NCBI RefSeq assembly: GCF_001905545.1
Contig: NZ_LIPD01000005.1
Coordinates: forward strand, 1 to 64,000
From: Streptomyces sp. CB02056
GTDB taxonomy: Bacteria > Actinomycetota > Actinomycetes > Streptomycetales > Streptomycetaceae
Length of the DNA stretch: 64,000 bases
Reading direction: 5' to 3'
Below the pieces are notes generated by a model. The model searched no databases. It was not told the origin of the DNA and was given only the letters and a program-made list of their open reading frames with translations. Each line of letters opens with the position of its first letter. The first letter of the stretch is position 1. Both the position numbers and the translations under genes were made by a program. Shown here in pieces: positions 42,683 through 51,977 of the stretch.

Positions 42683-44074
42683 TCAGACCACCGGCGCGAG
42701 CGCCCGCGCGGGCTGCGTGCGCTCGTAGGCGTGGCCCACCCGCAGCAGCGTGCGCTCGTCGAAGGGCCGCCCGAGCAGTTGCAGGCCGATCGGCAGGCCC
42801 GCCGCGTCGTGGCCGGCCGGGACGGTCAGGGCGGGCAGGCCGGTGACGTTGGCCGGGGCGCAGAGCCGGACGTAGGCGTCGGCGACGCCCTCGGAGGTGC
42901 CGTCCGGCCAGGTGACCGTCTCCTGGCCGGCCCGGACCGCCGTGGTCGGCACCGTCGGGGCGGCGATCACGTCGACCTCCTCCAGGACCCGTGTCCACGC
43001 GTCGCGGATCAGCGTCCGGGCCCGCTGGGCGCGCAGGTGGTCGCCCGCGTCGATCAGCTCGCCGGCCTCCAGCAGGACCCGGACGTCCGCCTGGTACAGC
43101 TCGGGGACGGTGCGCAGGGTGCGGGCGTGGTAGGCGGAGGCCTCCGGCGCCACCAGGCCCCACAGGGTGGGCAGGAGGTAGCGGGCCAGCGGGACCTCCA
43201 CCTCGACGGGCCGGGCACCGAGCGCCTCCAGCCGCGCGATGGCGTGGTGGACGGCGGCCGCCACCTCCGGGTCGACGTGGTCGACGTAGTGGTTGACCGG
43301 CACGCCGATCCGCACGCCCGTCAGGTCCGGCTCCCGCTCCGGCCGGTAGTCGACGGCGGGGGCGGCCACCGAGGCGGGGTCGCGCGGGTCGTGCCCGGCG
43401 AGGGCGGCCAGGACCAGCGCCGCGTCCTCCACGGTGCGGGTGATCGGGCCGACGTGGTCGAGCGACCAGGACAGCGGGGTGACGCCGTGGCGGGGCACCA
43501 GCCCGTAGGTCGGTTTGAGGCCGACCACCCCGTTCAGCGCGGCGGGCACCCGGATCGAGCCGCCGGTGTCGGTGCCGAGGGCGAAGGTCGCCGCCCCGGC
43601 GGCCACCGCGACGGCGGACCCGCCGCTGGAGCCGCCGGCGACCCGCTCGCGGTCCCAGGCGTTGGCGGTCTGCGGGGTGGTCAGGCCGTAGGCGAACTCG
43701 TGGGTGTGGGTCTTGCCGGCCAGGACCGCGCCGGCGGCGCGCAGCCGGGCGGCGACGGTGCTGTCGGCGGCCGCGCGGTGGCCGTCCCGGACCCGGGAGC
43801 TCGCGGTGGTGGGCGATCCGGCGACGTCGATCAGGTCCTTGAGCCCGACCGGGACGCCGTGCAGCGGCCCCCGGTACCGGCCCCGGGCGATCTCCCGCTC
43901 GGCCTCGCGCGCCGCGTCCCGGGCCTGTTCGGCGGCGACGGCGACGTACGCGCCGAGGTGCGGCTCGACCCGGTCGATGCGGCCGAGGACGGAGTCGACC
44001 AGCTCGACGGGGGACAGCCGCCGCTCCCGGATCCGCGCCGAGGCGGCGGCGATGGTCAGCTCATACGGCTGCAT
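42683..44074 (-). CDS. amidase signature family enzyme
   Basis: 463 aa; ATG at 44074. The Ser-cisSer-Lys triad is in VGLKDLIDVAG (Lys, about residue 78), GGSSGGSAVAVAAG (Ser, about 150) and GTDTGGSIRVPAALNGVVG (catalytic Ser, about 175). Hydrolyses an amide or carbamate; similar to AtzE/GatA-type enzymes. It follows the AtzG-like gene, with a 14-bp overlap. Probable cytosolic amide catabolism; substrate unknown. Confidence 0.92.
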   Translation of the reverse strand: MQPYELTIAAASARIRERRLSPVELVDSVLGRIDRVEPHLGAYVAVAAEQARDAAREAEREIARGRYRGPLHGVPVGLKDLIDVAGSPTTASSRVRDGHRAAADSTVAARLRAAGAVLAGKTHTHEFAYGLTTPQTANAWDRERVAGGSSGGSAVAVAAGAATFALGTDTGGSIRVPAALNGVVGLKPTYGLVPRHGVTPLSWSLDHVGPITRTVEDAALVLAALAGHDPRDPASVAAPAVDYRPEREPDLTGVRIGVPVNHYVDHVDPEVAAAVHHAIARLEALGARPVEVEVPLARYLLPTLWGLVAPEASAYHARTLRTVPELYQADVRVLLEAGELIDAGDHLRAQRARTLIRDAWTRVLEEVDVIAAPTVPTTAVRAGQETVTWPDGTSEGVADAYVRLCAPANVTGLPALTVPAGHDAAGLPIGLQLLGRPFDERTLLRVGHAYERTQPARALAPVV

Positions 44075-44270
44075 CGGGGCGCCCCCCTTCCGCGCGGAAG
44101 GCGGCGGCGGGCGGGGTGTCCCCGAGGTCCAGCTCCCGCAGGACGGCGACGACGGACCGGATGTGCCCGGCGGTGGCCGCCACCGCGGCGTGCCGGTCGG
44201 CCGGCAGGTCAAGCCCGGCCCGGGCGGCCCGGCGGGCCGCCTCGGGCGGGGTGAGCTCCGCATTGGACAT
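44061..44270 (-). CDS. AtzG-like (DUF4089) small subunit
   Basis: 69 aa; ATG at 44270 with AGGAGC eight bases upstream. Helical: MSNAELTPPEAARRAARAGL, then HRAAVAATAGHIRSVV-like stretch and LGDTPPAAAF, the pattern of the small AtzG subunit that stabilises AtzE-like amidases. Overlaps the amidase start by 14 bp, so the two are made together. Partner assignment is by synteny and pattern. Confidence 0.75.
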   Translation of the reverse strand: MSNAELTPPEAARRAARAGLDLPADRHAAVAATAGHIRSVVAVLRELDLGDTPPAAAFRAEGGRPDAAV

Positions 44271-44336
44271 GGATGCGCTCCTGATCGTGGGCGAGGCGGG
44301 GGTGGTGCGAGGCACCACGAGGCATCCCCGCCAAAA

Positions 44337-44389
44337 GCTAAGGGTTTGCGTTAGCGAGACTGTAGGTTCTATGGTCGCGTTAACGCAAA
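44337..44389. promoter_or_regulatory. divergent promoter with two TetR operators
   Basis: TTTGCGTTA at 44345-44353, within GCTAA..TTAGC dyad arms, and its inverse TTAACGCAAA at 44380-44389 with palindrome GCGTTAACGC. TTGCGT (44346-44351), an 18-bp spacer and TATGGT (44370-44375) form the promoter of the MBL gene. The operators overlap the -35 and the start point, so binding should repress both directions. Confidence 0.65.
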
Positions 44390-44420
44390 CGAATGGCTTT
44401 TGCAGCGGAGGAACCGCCCC

Positions 44421-45353
44421 ATGCCCAACACCCCTACCCCCTCCTGGACGGTCGGCGACCTCACCGTCCACCGCGTCGACGAAGTCCCGCTGCCGCCCGC
44501 CACCGGGCCGTGGCTGCTGCCCGACGCCACCCCCGAACTGGTGGCCGGCCAGGACTGGCTGCGCCCCGACTTCGCCGACGCCGACGGCGTGCTGCGCCTG
44601 GACAGCCACAGCTTCGCCGTCGTCGTGGACGGGCTGCGCGTCCTCGTCGACACCGGCATCGGCAACGGCAAGCAGCGGGCCAACCCGGCCTGGCACGACC
44701 TGCGCACCGACTACCCCGAACGCCTGGCCGCCGCCGGCTTCCCGCCGGACTCCGTCGACCTGGTGGTCCTCACCCACCTGCACGCCGACCACGTCGGCTG
44801 GAACACCCGGCAGGTGGACGGCGCGTGGGAGCCCACCTTCCCCGGCGCGCGCTACCTCACCACCCGCGCCGAGCGGGAGTTCTGGGCCGGGTACCCCATG
44901 GACGAGGCGCGCGCCCAGCTGTTCCGCGACTCGGTGCTCCCGGTCGAGCGGGCCGGCCTGCTGGACCTGGCCGACGTCCCGGCCGAGGGCCTGCGGATCG
45001 TCCCCGGCCTGCGCCTGCTCCCCACCCCCGGCCACACCCCGGGGCACGTCGCCGTCGAACTGACCAGCCGGGGCCGGACGGCGCTGATCACCGGCGACTG
45101 CCTCCACCACCCCGTGCAGCTCGCCCACCCCGCCATCGGCGCCTGCGTCGACATCGACCCCCGGCGGTCCGCCGCCACCCGCCGGGCGCTGCTCGCCTCC
45201 CTCGCCGGCACGGACACCCTGCTGCTCGGCACCCACTTCGCCCCGCCCACCGCCGGCCATGTCCTCGCCGACGGGGAGGCCTACCGGCTGCGGCCCGTAC
45301 CCCCGACAGTCGGGGAGAGCGGCCCGCCCGTCGGCGCCGACGGAGCGCGGTGA
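44421..45353 (+). CDS. metallo-beta-lactamase-fold hydrolase
   Basis: 310 aa; ATG at 44421 with GGAGG eight bases upstream. Zinc-binding motif LTHLHADHVGWN (HxHxDH), second His in PTPGHTPGHVAVEL, Asp in LITGDCLHHPVQ, and a final His in LLGTHFAPPTAGH. The layout matches lactonase-like and other small-molecule MBL hydrolases. Divergent from the AtzG-like/amidase genes and under the same TetR operators, so probably part of the same hydrolytic pathway. Confidence 0.9.
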   Translation: MPNTPTPSWTVGDLTVHRVDEVPLPPATGPWLLPDATPELVAGQDWLRPDFADADGVLRLDSHSFAVVVDGLRVLVDTGIGNGKQRANPAWHDLRTDYPERLAAAGFPPDSVDLVVLTHLHADHVGWNTRQVDGAWEPTFPGARYLTTRAEREFWAGYPMDEARAQLFRDSVLPVERAGLLDLADVPAEGLRIVPGLRLLPTPGHTPGHVAVELTSRGRTALITGDCLHHPVQLAHPAIGACVDIDPRRSAATRRALLASLAGTDTLLLGTHFAPPTAGHVLADGEAYRLRPVPPTVGESGPPVGADGAR

Positions 45354-45504
45354 GTGCGCACCGGGCGGGGCCGCCGAGCCGGCGCGCCGTCGGTTCGCCT
45401 CCGCTCGACCCCCTGACCGTCAAGTCGGCCCGTCCGAGCGCCGGTCCGATCGTCTGATGAACCGTAGGCTCGACGGCACCCGCTTCGCCGAACCGGGATC
45501 GGTG

Positions 45505-45524
45505 CCCGCCCTCCCGGGGGCGGG
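45505..45524. promoter_or_regulatory. hairpin upstream of the MgtC-like gene
   Basis: CCCGCCC (45505-45511), loop TCCCGG, GGGCGGG (45518-45524), about 25 bp before the likely start of the MgtC-like gene. It could be the terminator of the MBL gene or a leader structure. Confidence 0.4.
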
Positions 45525-45550
45525 CGGGACGATTGAGACGGCAGGAGGAG

Positions 45551-46291
45551 TTGAGGACGCTGGGAGCGTTCGTCGAGCCCTTCGGGCAAGGATGGGTCCA
45601 CTTCACCGACTTCGCCATCGCCCTGGTGCTGGCCAGCGCGATCGGCCTGGAACGGGAGATCAGACAGAAGGCCGCCGGACTGCGCACGTACACCGTCGTC
45701 GGTCTCGGGGCGGCGCTCTTCACCCTGGTGAGCAAGTACGGCTTCAGCGGCGTGGTCCAGTCCGGCGTGGTCACCCTGGACCCGTCCAGGATGGCCGCCC
45801 AGATCGTCTCCGGACTGGGCTTCATCGGCGCCGGGGTGATCTTCGTCCAGCGCGGCTCGATCCGGGGGCTGACCACGGCCGCCACCGTCTGGCTGACCGC
45901 CGCCATCGGCACGGCGGCGGCCGCCGGACTGCCGCTGCTCGCCACCGCGGCCACCGCCGCCTACTTCTTCGTCGGCTACGTGCTGCGGCCGCTCACCCAC
46001 CGGCTGCCGAGGCTGCGCACCCGGCCGGTCAGCTGCCACGTCACCTACACCGAGGGCAACGGCCTGCTGCGGCTGCTGCTCGCCCGGATCACCGCCGCGG
46101 GGTTCGCCGTGGCCGAACTGGCGACCGTGGACCGGGCCGGGCCGCCCGGCGAGGGCGGCGGCGGGGTCGACGAGCGGATCGCGGAGGTGCACATCACCGT
46201 GCACGGCCGCGGGGACCTGTCCGCCCTCACCGCCGAACTGGCCCGCCTCCCGGGCGTCCTGACCTGCGCGGTCAGCCACGCCGAGGACTGA
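45551..46291 (+). CDS. MgtC/SapB-family membrane protein
   Basis: 246 aa if started at the TTG at 45551; the ribosome site AGGAGG lies only two bases before it, and a TTG at 45533 is also possible, so the start is uncertain. Four to five TM helices (about residues 15-35, 45-65, 85-105, 110-145). Conserved SAIGLEREIRQKAAGLRTYTVVGLGAALFTL and GLGFIGAGVIF. MgtC-type proteins aid growth at low Mg or modulate P-type ATPases. The C-terminal domain (about 165-246) is cytosolic ACT-like. Its stop is seven bp from the convergent phosphatase. Confidence 0.88.
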   Translation: MRTLGAFVEPFGQGWVHFTDFAIALVLASAIGLEREIRQKAAGLRTYTVVGLGAALFTLVSKYGFSGVVQSGVVTLDPSRMAAQIVSGLGFIGAGVIFVQRGSIRGLTTAATVWLTAAIGTAAAAGLPLLATAATAAYFFVGYVLRPLTHRLPRLRTRPVSCHVTYTEGNGLLRLLLARITAAGFAVAELATVDRAGPPGEGGGGVDERIAEVHITVHGRGDLSALTAELARLPGVLTCAVSHAED

Positions 46292-46298
46292 GGCCGGC

Positions 46299-47447
46299 TC
46301 AGTCCGCCGACCCGGCCGACGCCGCCGGCGCCACCGGGGGCGTCCGGACGGCGAGCAGGGCGGTGTCGTCCGTCAACCGGCCGCCGGTGTGCCGGAGGAC
46401 CTCGGCCGCCACCTCGTCGACCAGGCGCCCGGGGTCGACCACCCCGGGGAGGGCGGCCAGGCGCTCCAGGTGGTCGCGCAGGGCGAAGAAGGCGCCCGTC
46501 CGGTCGCGGGCCTCGGTCACCCCGTCCGAGACGATCAGGACCGTCTCCTCCGGGCCCAGGCTCAGCCGCCGGACCTCCGGCAGCCCGCCGGCCAGCTGGG
46601 CCAGCCCGAGCGGTGCGCCGTTGCCCGGCGGCAGCTGGCGCACCCCCGCGGGGCCGAGGACGTGGGGGCTGTCGTGGCCGAAGTTGACCACCTCCACCTC
46701 CCCCGGCGCGTCGGCCGGGAACCAGACGACCACCGCCGTGGCGAACCGCTCCTCCTGCTCCCCCAGCCGCTCCGCCAGCAGGTTCTGCCGGTGCAGCCGC
46801 TCCTCCAGCCAGGACGCGACGGTGGCCAGGTCCGCCTCGTGGAAGGCGGCCTCCCGGAAGCAGCCCACCAGGGCCGCCGCCGCGGAGACGGCCGGCAGGC
46901 CCTTGCCCTGGACGTCGCCGAGGATGACCCGCGCCCCGAACGGGGTGGCCAGCACGTCGTAGAAGTCGCCGCCCACCCGGGCCTCGACGTCCGCGGCCAG
47001 GTAGCGCGCCGCCGAGTCCACCCCGCCCCAGCCCGGCGGCACCGGGCGCAGCACCACCTGCCGGGTGGTCTCGGCCGTGCCCTGGAGGTGGTGGACGTAA
47101 GCGGCGGCCCGGGCGCGGAAGATGCTGATCGGCACCGAGACGGCGGCCCCCGCGATCACCAGCAGGAAGTCCTCGATCCCCTGGGACTTGCTCCAGATGC
47201 TGTCCAGGGCCGGGTAGGCGACGACGGCGAGGAGGGCGAACAGCGTGGTGGCCGCCGGGCCGCAGAGCCCTGCGGTCACCACCGGGACCATCGCCAGCCA
47301 GCTGACGGACGCGAACGTGACGGGGGTGGCCGCGTCCACGCCCACCACCGCCGCCAGCACCGCCAGCGGCACCAGCCAGGACCAGTGGCCGTACCGGATC
47401 AGCACCGGCAGCCGCGGCCCCGGCTCCTCGACGGAACGCGCCCGCAA
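46299..47447 (-). CDS. membrane SpoIIE-type protein phosphatase
   Basis: 382 aa; TTG start at 47447 with GGGAGG six bases upstream. An N-terminal membrane block (about residues 18-105; four hydrophobic spans) and a PP2C/SpoIIE domain (about 145-375): EARVGGDFYDVL (metal Asp), GDVQGKGLPAVSAAA, VNFGHDSPHVL, VLIVSDGVTEARDR, and LTDDTALLAVR. Dephosphorylates Ser/Thr of anti-anti-sigma-type partners. No partner gene nearby. Confidence 0.92.
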   Translation of the reverse strand: MRARSVEEPGPRLPVLIRYGHWSWLVPLAVLAAVVGVDAATPVTFASVSWLAMVPVVTAGLCGPAATTLFALLAVVAYPALDSIWSKSQGIEDFLLVIAGAAVSVPISIFRARAAAYVHHLQGTAETTRQVVLRPVPPGWGGVDSAARYLAADVEARVGGDFYDVLATPFGARVILGDVQGKGLPAVSAAAALVGCFREAAFHEADLATVASWLEERLHRQNLLAERLGEQEERFATAVVVWFPADAPGEVEVVNFGHDSPHVLGPAGVRQLPPGNGAPLGLAQLAGGLPEVRRLSLGPEETVLIVSDGVTEARDRTGAFFALRDHLERLAALPGVVDPGRLVDEVAAEVLRHTGGRLTDDTALLAVRTPPVAPAASAGSAD

Positions 47448-47748
47448 GCCGTCCCTCCCGTTCTCGCGACGTCCCCCGCTGTTCGGGCGCCCCGCCCGGC
47501 GCGAAGCCGCCCGGCGGAGGTTGCGCCCAAGGTACGGGGCCCGGTCACGGCAGCGGCGGTGCGGCGGCGTGGTGGGTCCGGCGGTCGCACGTTCGGCCCA
47601 GTCGGAGCACCGCTCGCGACACCCCGCCCGGCCCGCCACCGCTCCACCGCGTGCGGCTTTCCGAGTGAGGGGGCAGGGTGGTCCCGTACGGACCTGCCCG
47701 AACCACGCGGCGCCACCGGTGACCCGGCGGCCGGCCGAAGGAGGCGCC
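47448..47748. other. 301-bp divergent spacer
   Basis: No gene or strong hairpin is seen between the SpoIIE phosphatase and the secreted protein. GAAGGAGG at 47738-47745 is the ribosome site for the latter. Confidence 0.5.
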
Positions 47749-48240
47749 ATGCGCACCCTGAAGATCCCCCGTCGGAGCCTGGCCCTGGCCGCGGCCCTCG
47801 CCGCCCTGCCGACCGCCGCGCTCGTCGCCCCGGCCCAGGCCGCGACCGGTGCCCGGACCGCGACCGCCGCCCCGCCGGTGTCCTTCGTGGAGCTCCCCGA
47901 GACCGCGCTGCCGCGTGACCACGCGACCCGGCCGATCACCGTCACGTACCGCAACGACACCTCGGCCGACCGGACGGTGGCCCCGCAGATCCTCGTCGAG
48001 TCGCCGGACAACGGGCCCTTCCTCAACCCGGCGGGCATCCGGATCGAGGTGCTCTCCCCCGACGGCCACTGGCGCGCCATTCCGCTCGGCAGCCAGACCG
48101 GCACGCTGTACACCCGGCTCGTCCCGGCCAAGACCGTCCTGCACGGCCACCAGACCCTCACCGCGCACTACCGGGTCACCGTGGTCGGGAAGGCGCCGCT
48201 CCAGGGCACGGTCGAGCCCCGGGTGGCGCTCTACCGCTGA
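47749..48240 (+). CDS. secreted protein of unknown function
   Basis: 163 aa; ATG at 47749 with AAGGAGG four bases upstream. Sec signal (SLALAAALAALPTAALVAP, cleavage after AQA about residue 32). The mature region reads as a beta-sandwich: VSFVELPETALPRDHATRPI, ITVTYRNDTSADRTVAPQIL and LTAHYRVTVVG, like bacterial DUF11/Ig-type domains. No cysteines or catalytic motif. Convergent with the penicillin-binding protein. Confidence 0.75.
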   Translation: MRTLKIPRRSLALAAALAALPTAALVAPAQAATGARTATAAPPVSFVELPETALPRDHATRPITVTYRNDTSADRTVAPQILVESPDNGPFLNPAGIRIEVLSPDGHWRAIPLGSQTGTLYTRLVPAKTVLHGHQTLTAHYRVTVVGKAPLQGTVEPRVALYR

Positions 48241-48269
48241 GTCACCGGCCGCCCTGGGTCACCGGTGGC

Positions 48270-50324
48270 TCAGGGCAGCTGCACCGGCGTGAAGGTGCCG
48301 GCCGGGGTGCCCGCCAGCGCGCCGTCCATGGCGTCGCGCCAGATCGGGCCGGCCAGGGTGCCGCCGAAGGCCTGGCCGACCACCTGGCCGCCGATCCGCT
48401 GGCCGTCCAGCGGCTTGGGGTTGTCGGTGTCGCTGACCACGGTCGCGCCCGCCATCTCCGGGGTGTAGCCGACGAACCACACCTGGCGGCTGTCGTTGGT
48501 GGTGCCGGTCTTGCCCGCGCTGTCCCGGCCGGTGAGGCCGGCCGTCTGCCCGGTGCCGTCCTCGACCACGCCCTTGAGCATCGCGCTGACCGTGTCGGCG
48601 GTGCCGGCCGACATCACCGCCGAGCAGTTCGCCTGCGGCACCGCGAGCGGCTTGCCGTCGGGGCCGGTCACCGAGGCGATGGCGGTCGGCGCGCAGTAGG
48701 TGCCGTGGGCGGCGAAGGCCGCGTAGACGGCCGCCATCGTCAGCGGGGTCAGGTCGTTGCTGCCGAGCGTCATCGACGGGACCACCTGGAGCTTCTCGCC
48801 GCCCGCCTGCTGGGTGATGCCCAGCTTGTTCGTCATCCGCGCGACGTTACACAGGCCGGTGTCGGCCTCCAGCTTCGCGAAGTAGGTGTTGACGGACTGC
48901 GCCATGGCCGACTTCATGTCGAACCGGCCGGTGAGGCTCTGGCTGTCGTTGTGCACCTGCCCGGAGGACGGGAACCTCCCGCCCGAGCAGTCCGTCATGG
49001 CCGGCCACGGGATGCTGTAGTCCGTGGTGTAGGCCTGGTCGGCCGGGATGCCGCTCTCCAGGGCCGCCGCCGCGACGACCGGCTTGAAGGTCGAGCCGGT
49101 CGGGAACCCGAGCCCGCCGCCCATGGCCTTGTCGGCGTTGTAGTTGATCTGGGTCTGGTGCTGCTTGCCGTCGACGCCGTACGGGCGGCTCTGGCCCATC
49201 GCCAGGATCTTCCCGGTGCCCGGCTGGACGATGCTCATCGCGGTCGCCGCCTGGTCGCCCGCGTCGACGTGGCCGGTGACCGAGGCCTGGAGCGCCGCCT
49301 GGGCCTTCGGGTCGAGCGTGGTGCGGATCTGCAGGCCGCCGCGCTTCCAGACCGCCTGCCGCTCGGCGGCCGACGCGCCGAAGGCCGGGTCGGTGAGCAC
49401 CGTCTCGCGCACGTAGTCGCAGAAGAAGCCCTCGCCCTGCTTGGCCAGGATGCACCCCTGCTGCGGCGCCTGGACGTTCAGCCCGAGCGGGGCGGCGATC
49501 GCCTGCCGGGCCTCCTCCTGGGTGATGTGCCCGTACCCGGCCATCTTGCGCAGCACGGTGTCGCGCCGCTCCTTCGCCGCCGTCGGGTTGACCGTCGGGT
49601 CGTAGCCGGTCGGCGACTGCACCAGGCCCGCCAGCAGCGCGGCCTGCGGCAGGGTGAGGTCCGCGGCGTGCACGCCGAAGTAGCGCTGGGAGGCCGCCTC
49701 GATGCCGTAGGCCTGCTCACCGAAGAAGGTGATGTTCAGGTAGTTGGTGAGGATCTGGTCCTTGCTCAGGGTCTCCTCGACCTTGATCGCGTACTTCAGC
49801 TCCTGGATCTTGCGGCCGACGGTCTGCCGCTGCGCCTCGGCGACCTTCTGCGGGTCGTCGCCCGCCTCCTCGACGAAGACGTTCTTCACGTACTGCTGGG
49901 TGAGGGTGGAGGCGCCCTGGGCGGTGGTGCCCGAGGAGGCGTTCTTGTCCAGGGCGCGCAGCACGCCCTTGAGGTCGATCGCGCCGTGCTCGTAGAAGCG
50001 GTTGTCCTCGGTGTCCACCAGCGCGGTCTTCACCAGCGGGGAGATCCGGTCCGCCGGGACGACCGTGCGGTCCCGGTCGTACACGGTGGCGATCGTGCCG
50101 CCCTGGGCGTCGAGGATCGTCGTGGCCTGGGACAGCGGAGGGGTCTTGAAGTCGTCGGGCAGGCTCTGGAAGTCGTCCGCCGCCGACTGCGCGCCGAGCC
50201 CGACCGCCGCCACCGCGGGCAGCACCATCCCCGCCGCCACCACCCCGGCGACCACGCTGACCGCGACCAGCCGCGTCCCGTGTCCCAGCTTCCGTATGCC
50301 CGCCACCACCCGCAGTTCCGCCAT
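48270..50324 (-). CDS. class A penicillin-binding protein
   Basis: 684 aa; ATG at 50324. One N-terminal TM anchor (about residues 18-40). Transglycosylase domain (about 65-240): DTEDNRFYEHGAIDLKGVLRAL with the catalytic Glu, TLTQQYVKN and ITFFGEQAYGIEAAS. Transpeptidase domain (about 330-660): catalytic Ser in GSTFK (about residue 409), SVN in MAQSVNTYFA, and KTGTT. Polymerises and crosslinks peptidoglycan. No PASTA domains. Length is normal for the family. Confidence 0.93.
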   Translation of the reverse strand: MAELRVVAGIRKLGHGTRLVAVSVVAGVVAAGMVLPAVAAVGLGAQSAADDFQSLPDDFKTPPLSQATTILDAQGGTIATVYDRDRTVVPADRISPLVKTALVDTEDNRFYEHGAIDLKGVLRALDKNASSGTTAQGASTLTQQYVKNVFVEEAGDDPQKVAEAQRQTVGRKIQELKYAIKVEETLSKDQILTNYLNITFFGEQAYGIEAASQRYFGVHAADLTLPQAALLAGLVQSPTGYDPTVNPTAAKERRDTVLRKMAGYGHITQEEARQAIAAPLGLNVQAPQQGCILAKQGEGFFCDYVRETVLTDPAFGASAAERQAVWKRGGLQIRTTLDPKAQAALQASVTGHVDAGDQAATAMSIVQPGTGKILAMGQSRPYGVDGKQHQTQINYNADKAMGGGLGFPTGSTFKPVVAAAALESGIPADQAYTTDYSIPWPAMTDCSGGRFPSSGQVHNDSQSLTGRFDMKSAMAQSVNTYFAKLEADTGLCNVARMTNKLGITQQAGGEKLQVVPSMTLGSNDLTPLTMAAVYAAFAAHGTYCAPTAIASVTGPDGKPLAVPQANCSAVMSAGTADTVSAMLKGVVEDGTGQTAGLTGRDSAGKTGTTNDSRQVWFVGYTPEMAGATVVSDTDNPKPLDGQRIGGQVVGQAFGGTLAGPIWRDAMDGALAGTPAGTFTPVQLP

Positions 50325-50423
50325 GACGCGTGACCGTACGCGGCGCAGATGAGGAACTCCTTGGAAGCCCGGCCCGCCGCCGGGCGCGGACGGCGCACCC
50401 GGCGGCAGGCCCGTGGGGCGGGG

Positions 50424-50792
50424 TCAGCAGGCCTTGACGTACCAGACCGGGCCCCAGTCTGCGGTGGGGTCGCCGTAGGGAGCGCCGGGCGTGGTGTAGA
50501 CGAGGTTCTTGGACTTGCCGTACATCTTCGCCTTGAGGCCGGCGGACTGGTTGTTGTACCAGGACCCGCCGCTGTTCAGGCCGTCGGGGATCTCCTGGAG
50601 GATGCCGCAGTCGCTGAAGCGGAACATGAGGTGCTGGTAGTTGCTGTACTTGTAGCCGCAGATGTAGCCCTTGGGGCAGTCGGCCGGGGCCGCCGAGACG
50701 GCCGGCTGGGCGTTCGCCACGGGGGCGAGGAGCGTGGCGGCGGCGGCGAATCCGGCCGCGAGGACGATGCCGGCCTTGTGGACGAAGCGCAT
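50424..50792 (-). CDS. peptidase inhibitor family I36-like secreted protein
   Basis: 122 aa; ATG at 50792 with AGGAGG eight bases upstream. Sec signal (AGIVLAAGFAAAATLLAP, cleavage after ANA about residue 28). The mature domain has ADCPKGYICGYKYSNYQ, FRFSDCGIL, SWYNNQSAG and a C-terminal WYVKAC: four cysteines and a crystallin-like fold as in SMPI, the streptomycete metalloprotease inhibitor family I36. The target protease is unknown. Confidence 0.8.
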   Translation of the reverse strand: MRFVHKAGIVLAAGFAAAATLLAPVANAQPAVSAAPADCPKGYICGYKYSNYQHLMFRFSDCGILQEIPDGLNSGGSWYNNQSAGLKAKMYGKSKNLVYTTPGAPYGDPTADWGPVWYVKAC

Positions 50793-50929
50793 GGGGGACC
50801 TCCTGGGAGCAGTGACGTCGTGGTGCGGGCGGCCTGGCTCGGCGCCCGCACCTCAGTCTCGGAGTCCGGGGCACCGCCGCTCGACGTGTTTCGGCCTGGC
50901 CCGAATCACGGACGCACCGCTCAACTCCC

Positions 50930-51949
50930 CTACGAACCGGGCACATCGGGAACGTCGGGCCCGTCGCCGAGCAGTCCGAGGCCGAGCGCGGTCGGGCTGT
51001 GCAGCGCGGTGTTGCGGTACCGGGACGTGCCGATCAGCCTGGCCTCGCGCAGCACGGTGGCGTGCTCGCTGGCGCTGGAGGGGGTGATCCCGGCGAGGGC
51101 GGCGAGCTCCTTCGTCGAGCAGCCCGGGTGGTCGGCGATCACCCGCAACACGGCGGCCCGGGTGCGCCCGAGCAGGGCGGTCACGGTGGGCCCCGACCCC
51201 GCCGGGGCCGGGTCGGGGCCGAGCAGGTCCGGCCAGCCCGCGGGGCGGCTGTCGTCGATCGGGAAGGTGACCGCGGGCTGGGGCAGGCCGTGCGAGTCGT
51301 CGCTGACCATGGCCCGCTTGGCGAACACCGAGGGGGCCAGCAGGACGCCCTGCCCCTGGAGCCGCAGGTCGTGGTCGACCCTGCTGCGGACCTCCAGCAC
51401 CGGCGGCTTCCAGCGCATCCACCGGGGGCTGGCGCCGGCGAGCAGCAGCTCGACGCCCCCGCCGAGGAACTGGCGCATCCGCACCGCCCGATCCGCGGCG
51501 TAGCAGTCGGTGATCCGCGACCAGTAGCGGCCGACCAGGTGCTCGTAGAGGAGGCCGAGGCTCTGGGCGAGTTCCTCGCGCAGCGCGCCGTCCTCGGCCA
51601 GGCGGCGGGCCCACCCGGGGACGGGCTGGTGCTCGGCGATCGCGGCCAGCTCCGCCGCGACGAGCCGGCCCGGGGTCGCCCGTACCCGCTCCAGCAGCTC
51701 CTCCGGCCGGCCTGCCACCGCGGGCATCAGGAAGGTCGGCCCCCAGCCGTCCGCCGGCGCCAGGGAGAGCGCCATCCGGGCCCGCTCGGGCAGCCGCCCC
51801 AGGACGCTCCGCCGCCACGGGTCCAGCCGCGCCGCACGGCTCCGGTCCTGTAGGGCCCGCGCCGCGGCCAGGAGTTCGGCGAAGGGCATCGGACCCGCCG
51901 GCCGGGTCCTGGCCAGGTCCTGGGAGGTGAAGTGGATCCGGTAGACCAT
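50930..51949 (-). CDS. ArsR-like winged-helix regulator with large sensor domain
   Basis: 339 aa; ATG at 51949. A long N-terminal domain (about residues 1-245) is typical of the streptomycete 'ArsR/SmtB-like' helix-turn-helix proteins, with MVYRIHFTSQDLARTR at the start. The C-terminal winged helix (about residues 255-330; LRVIADHPGCSTKELAALAG, SSASEHATVLREARL) is DNA-binding. No metal Cys pairs, so not a metal sensor. Lies just downstream of the CIS operon on the same strand, 28 bp after the zinc-ribbon gene stop, so might be cotranscribed. Confidence 0.82.
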   Translation of the reverse strand: MVYRIHFTSQDLARTRPAGPMPFAELLAAARALQDRSRAARLDPWRRSVLGRLPERARMALSLAPADGWGPTFLMPAVAGRPEELLERVRATPGRLVAAELAAIAEHQPVPGWARRLAEDGALREELAQSLGLLYEHLVGRYWSRITDCYAADRAVRMRQFLGGGVELLLAGASPRWMRWKPPVLEVRSRVDHDLRLQGQGVLLAPSVFAKRAMVSDDSHGLPQPAVTFPIDDSRPAGWPDLLGPDPAPAGSGPTVTALLGRTRAAVLRVIADHPGCSTKELAALAGITPSSASEHATVLREARLIGTSRYRNTALHSPTALGLGLLGDGPDVPDVPGS

Positions 51950-51977
51950 GGGTTCCCTCCGGTGGCGGGCGACGGGG

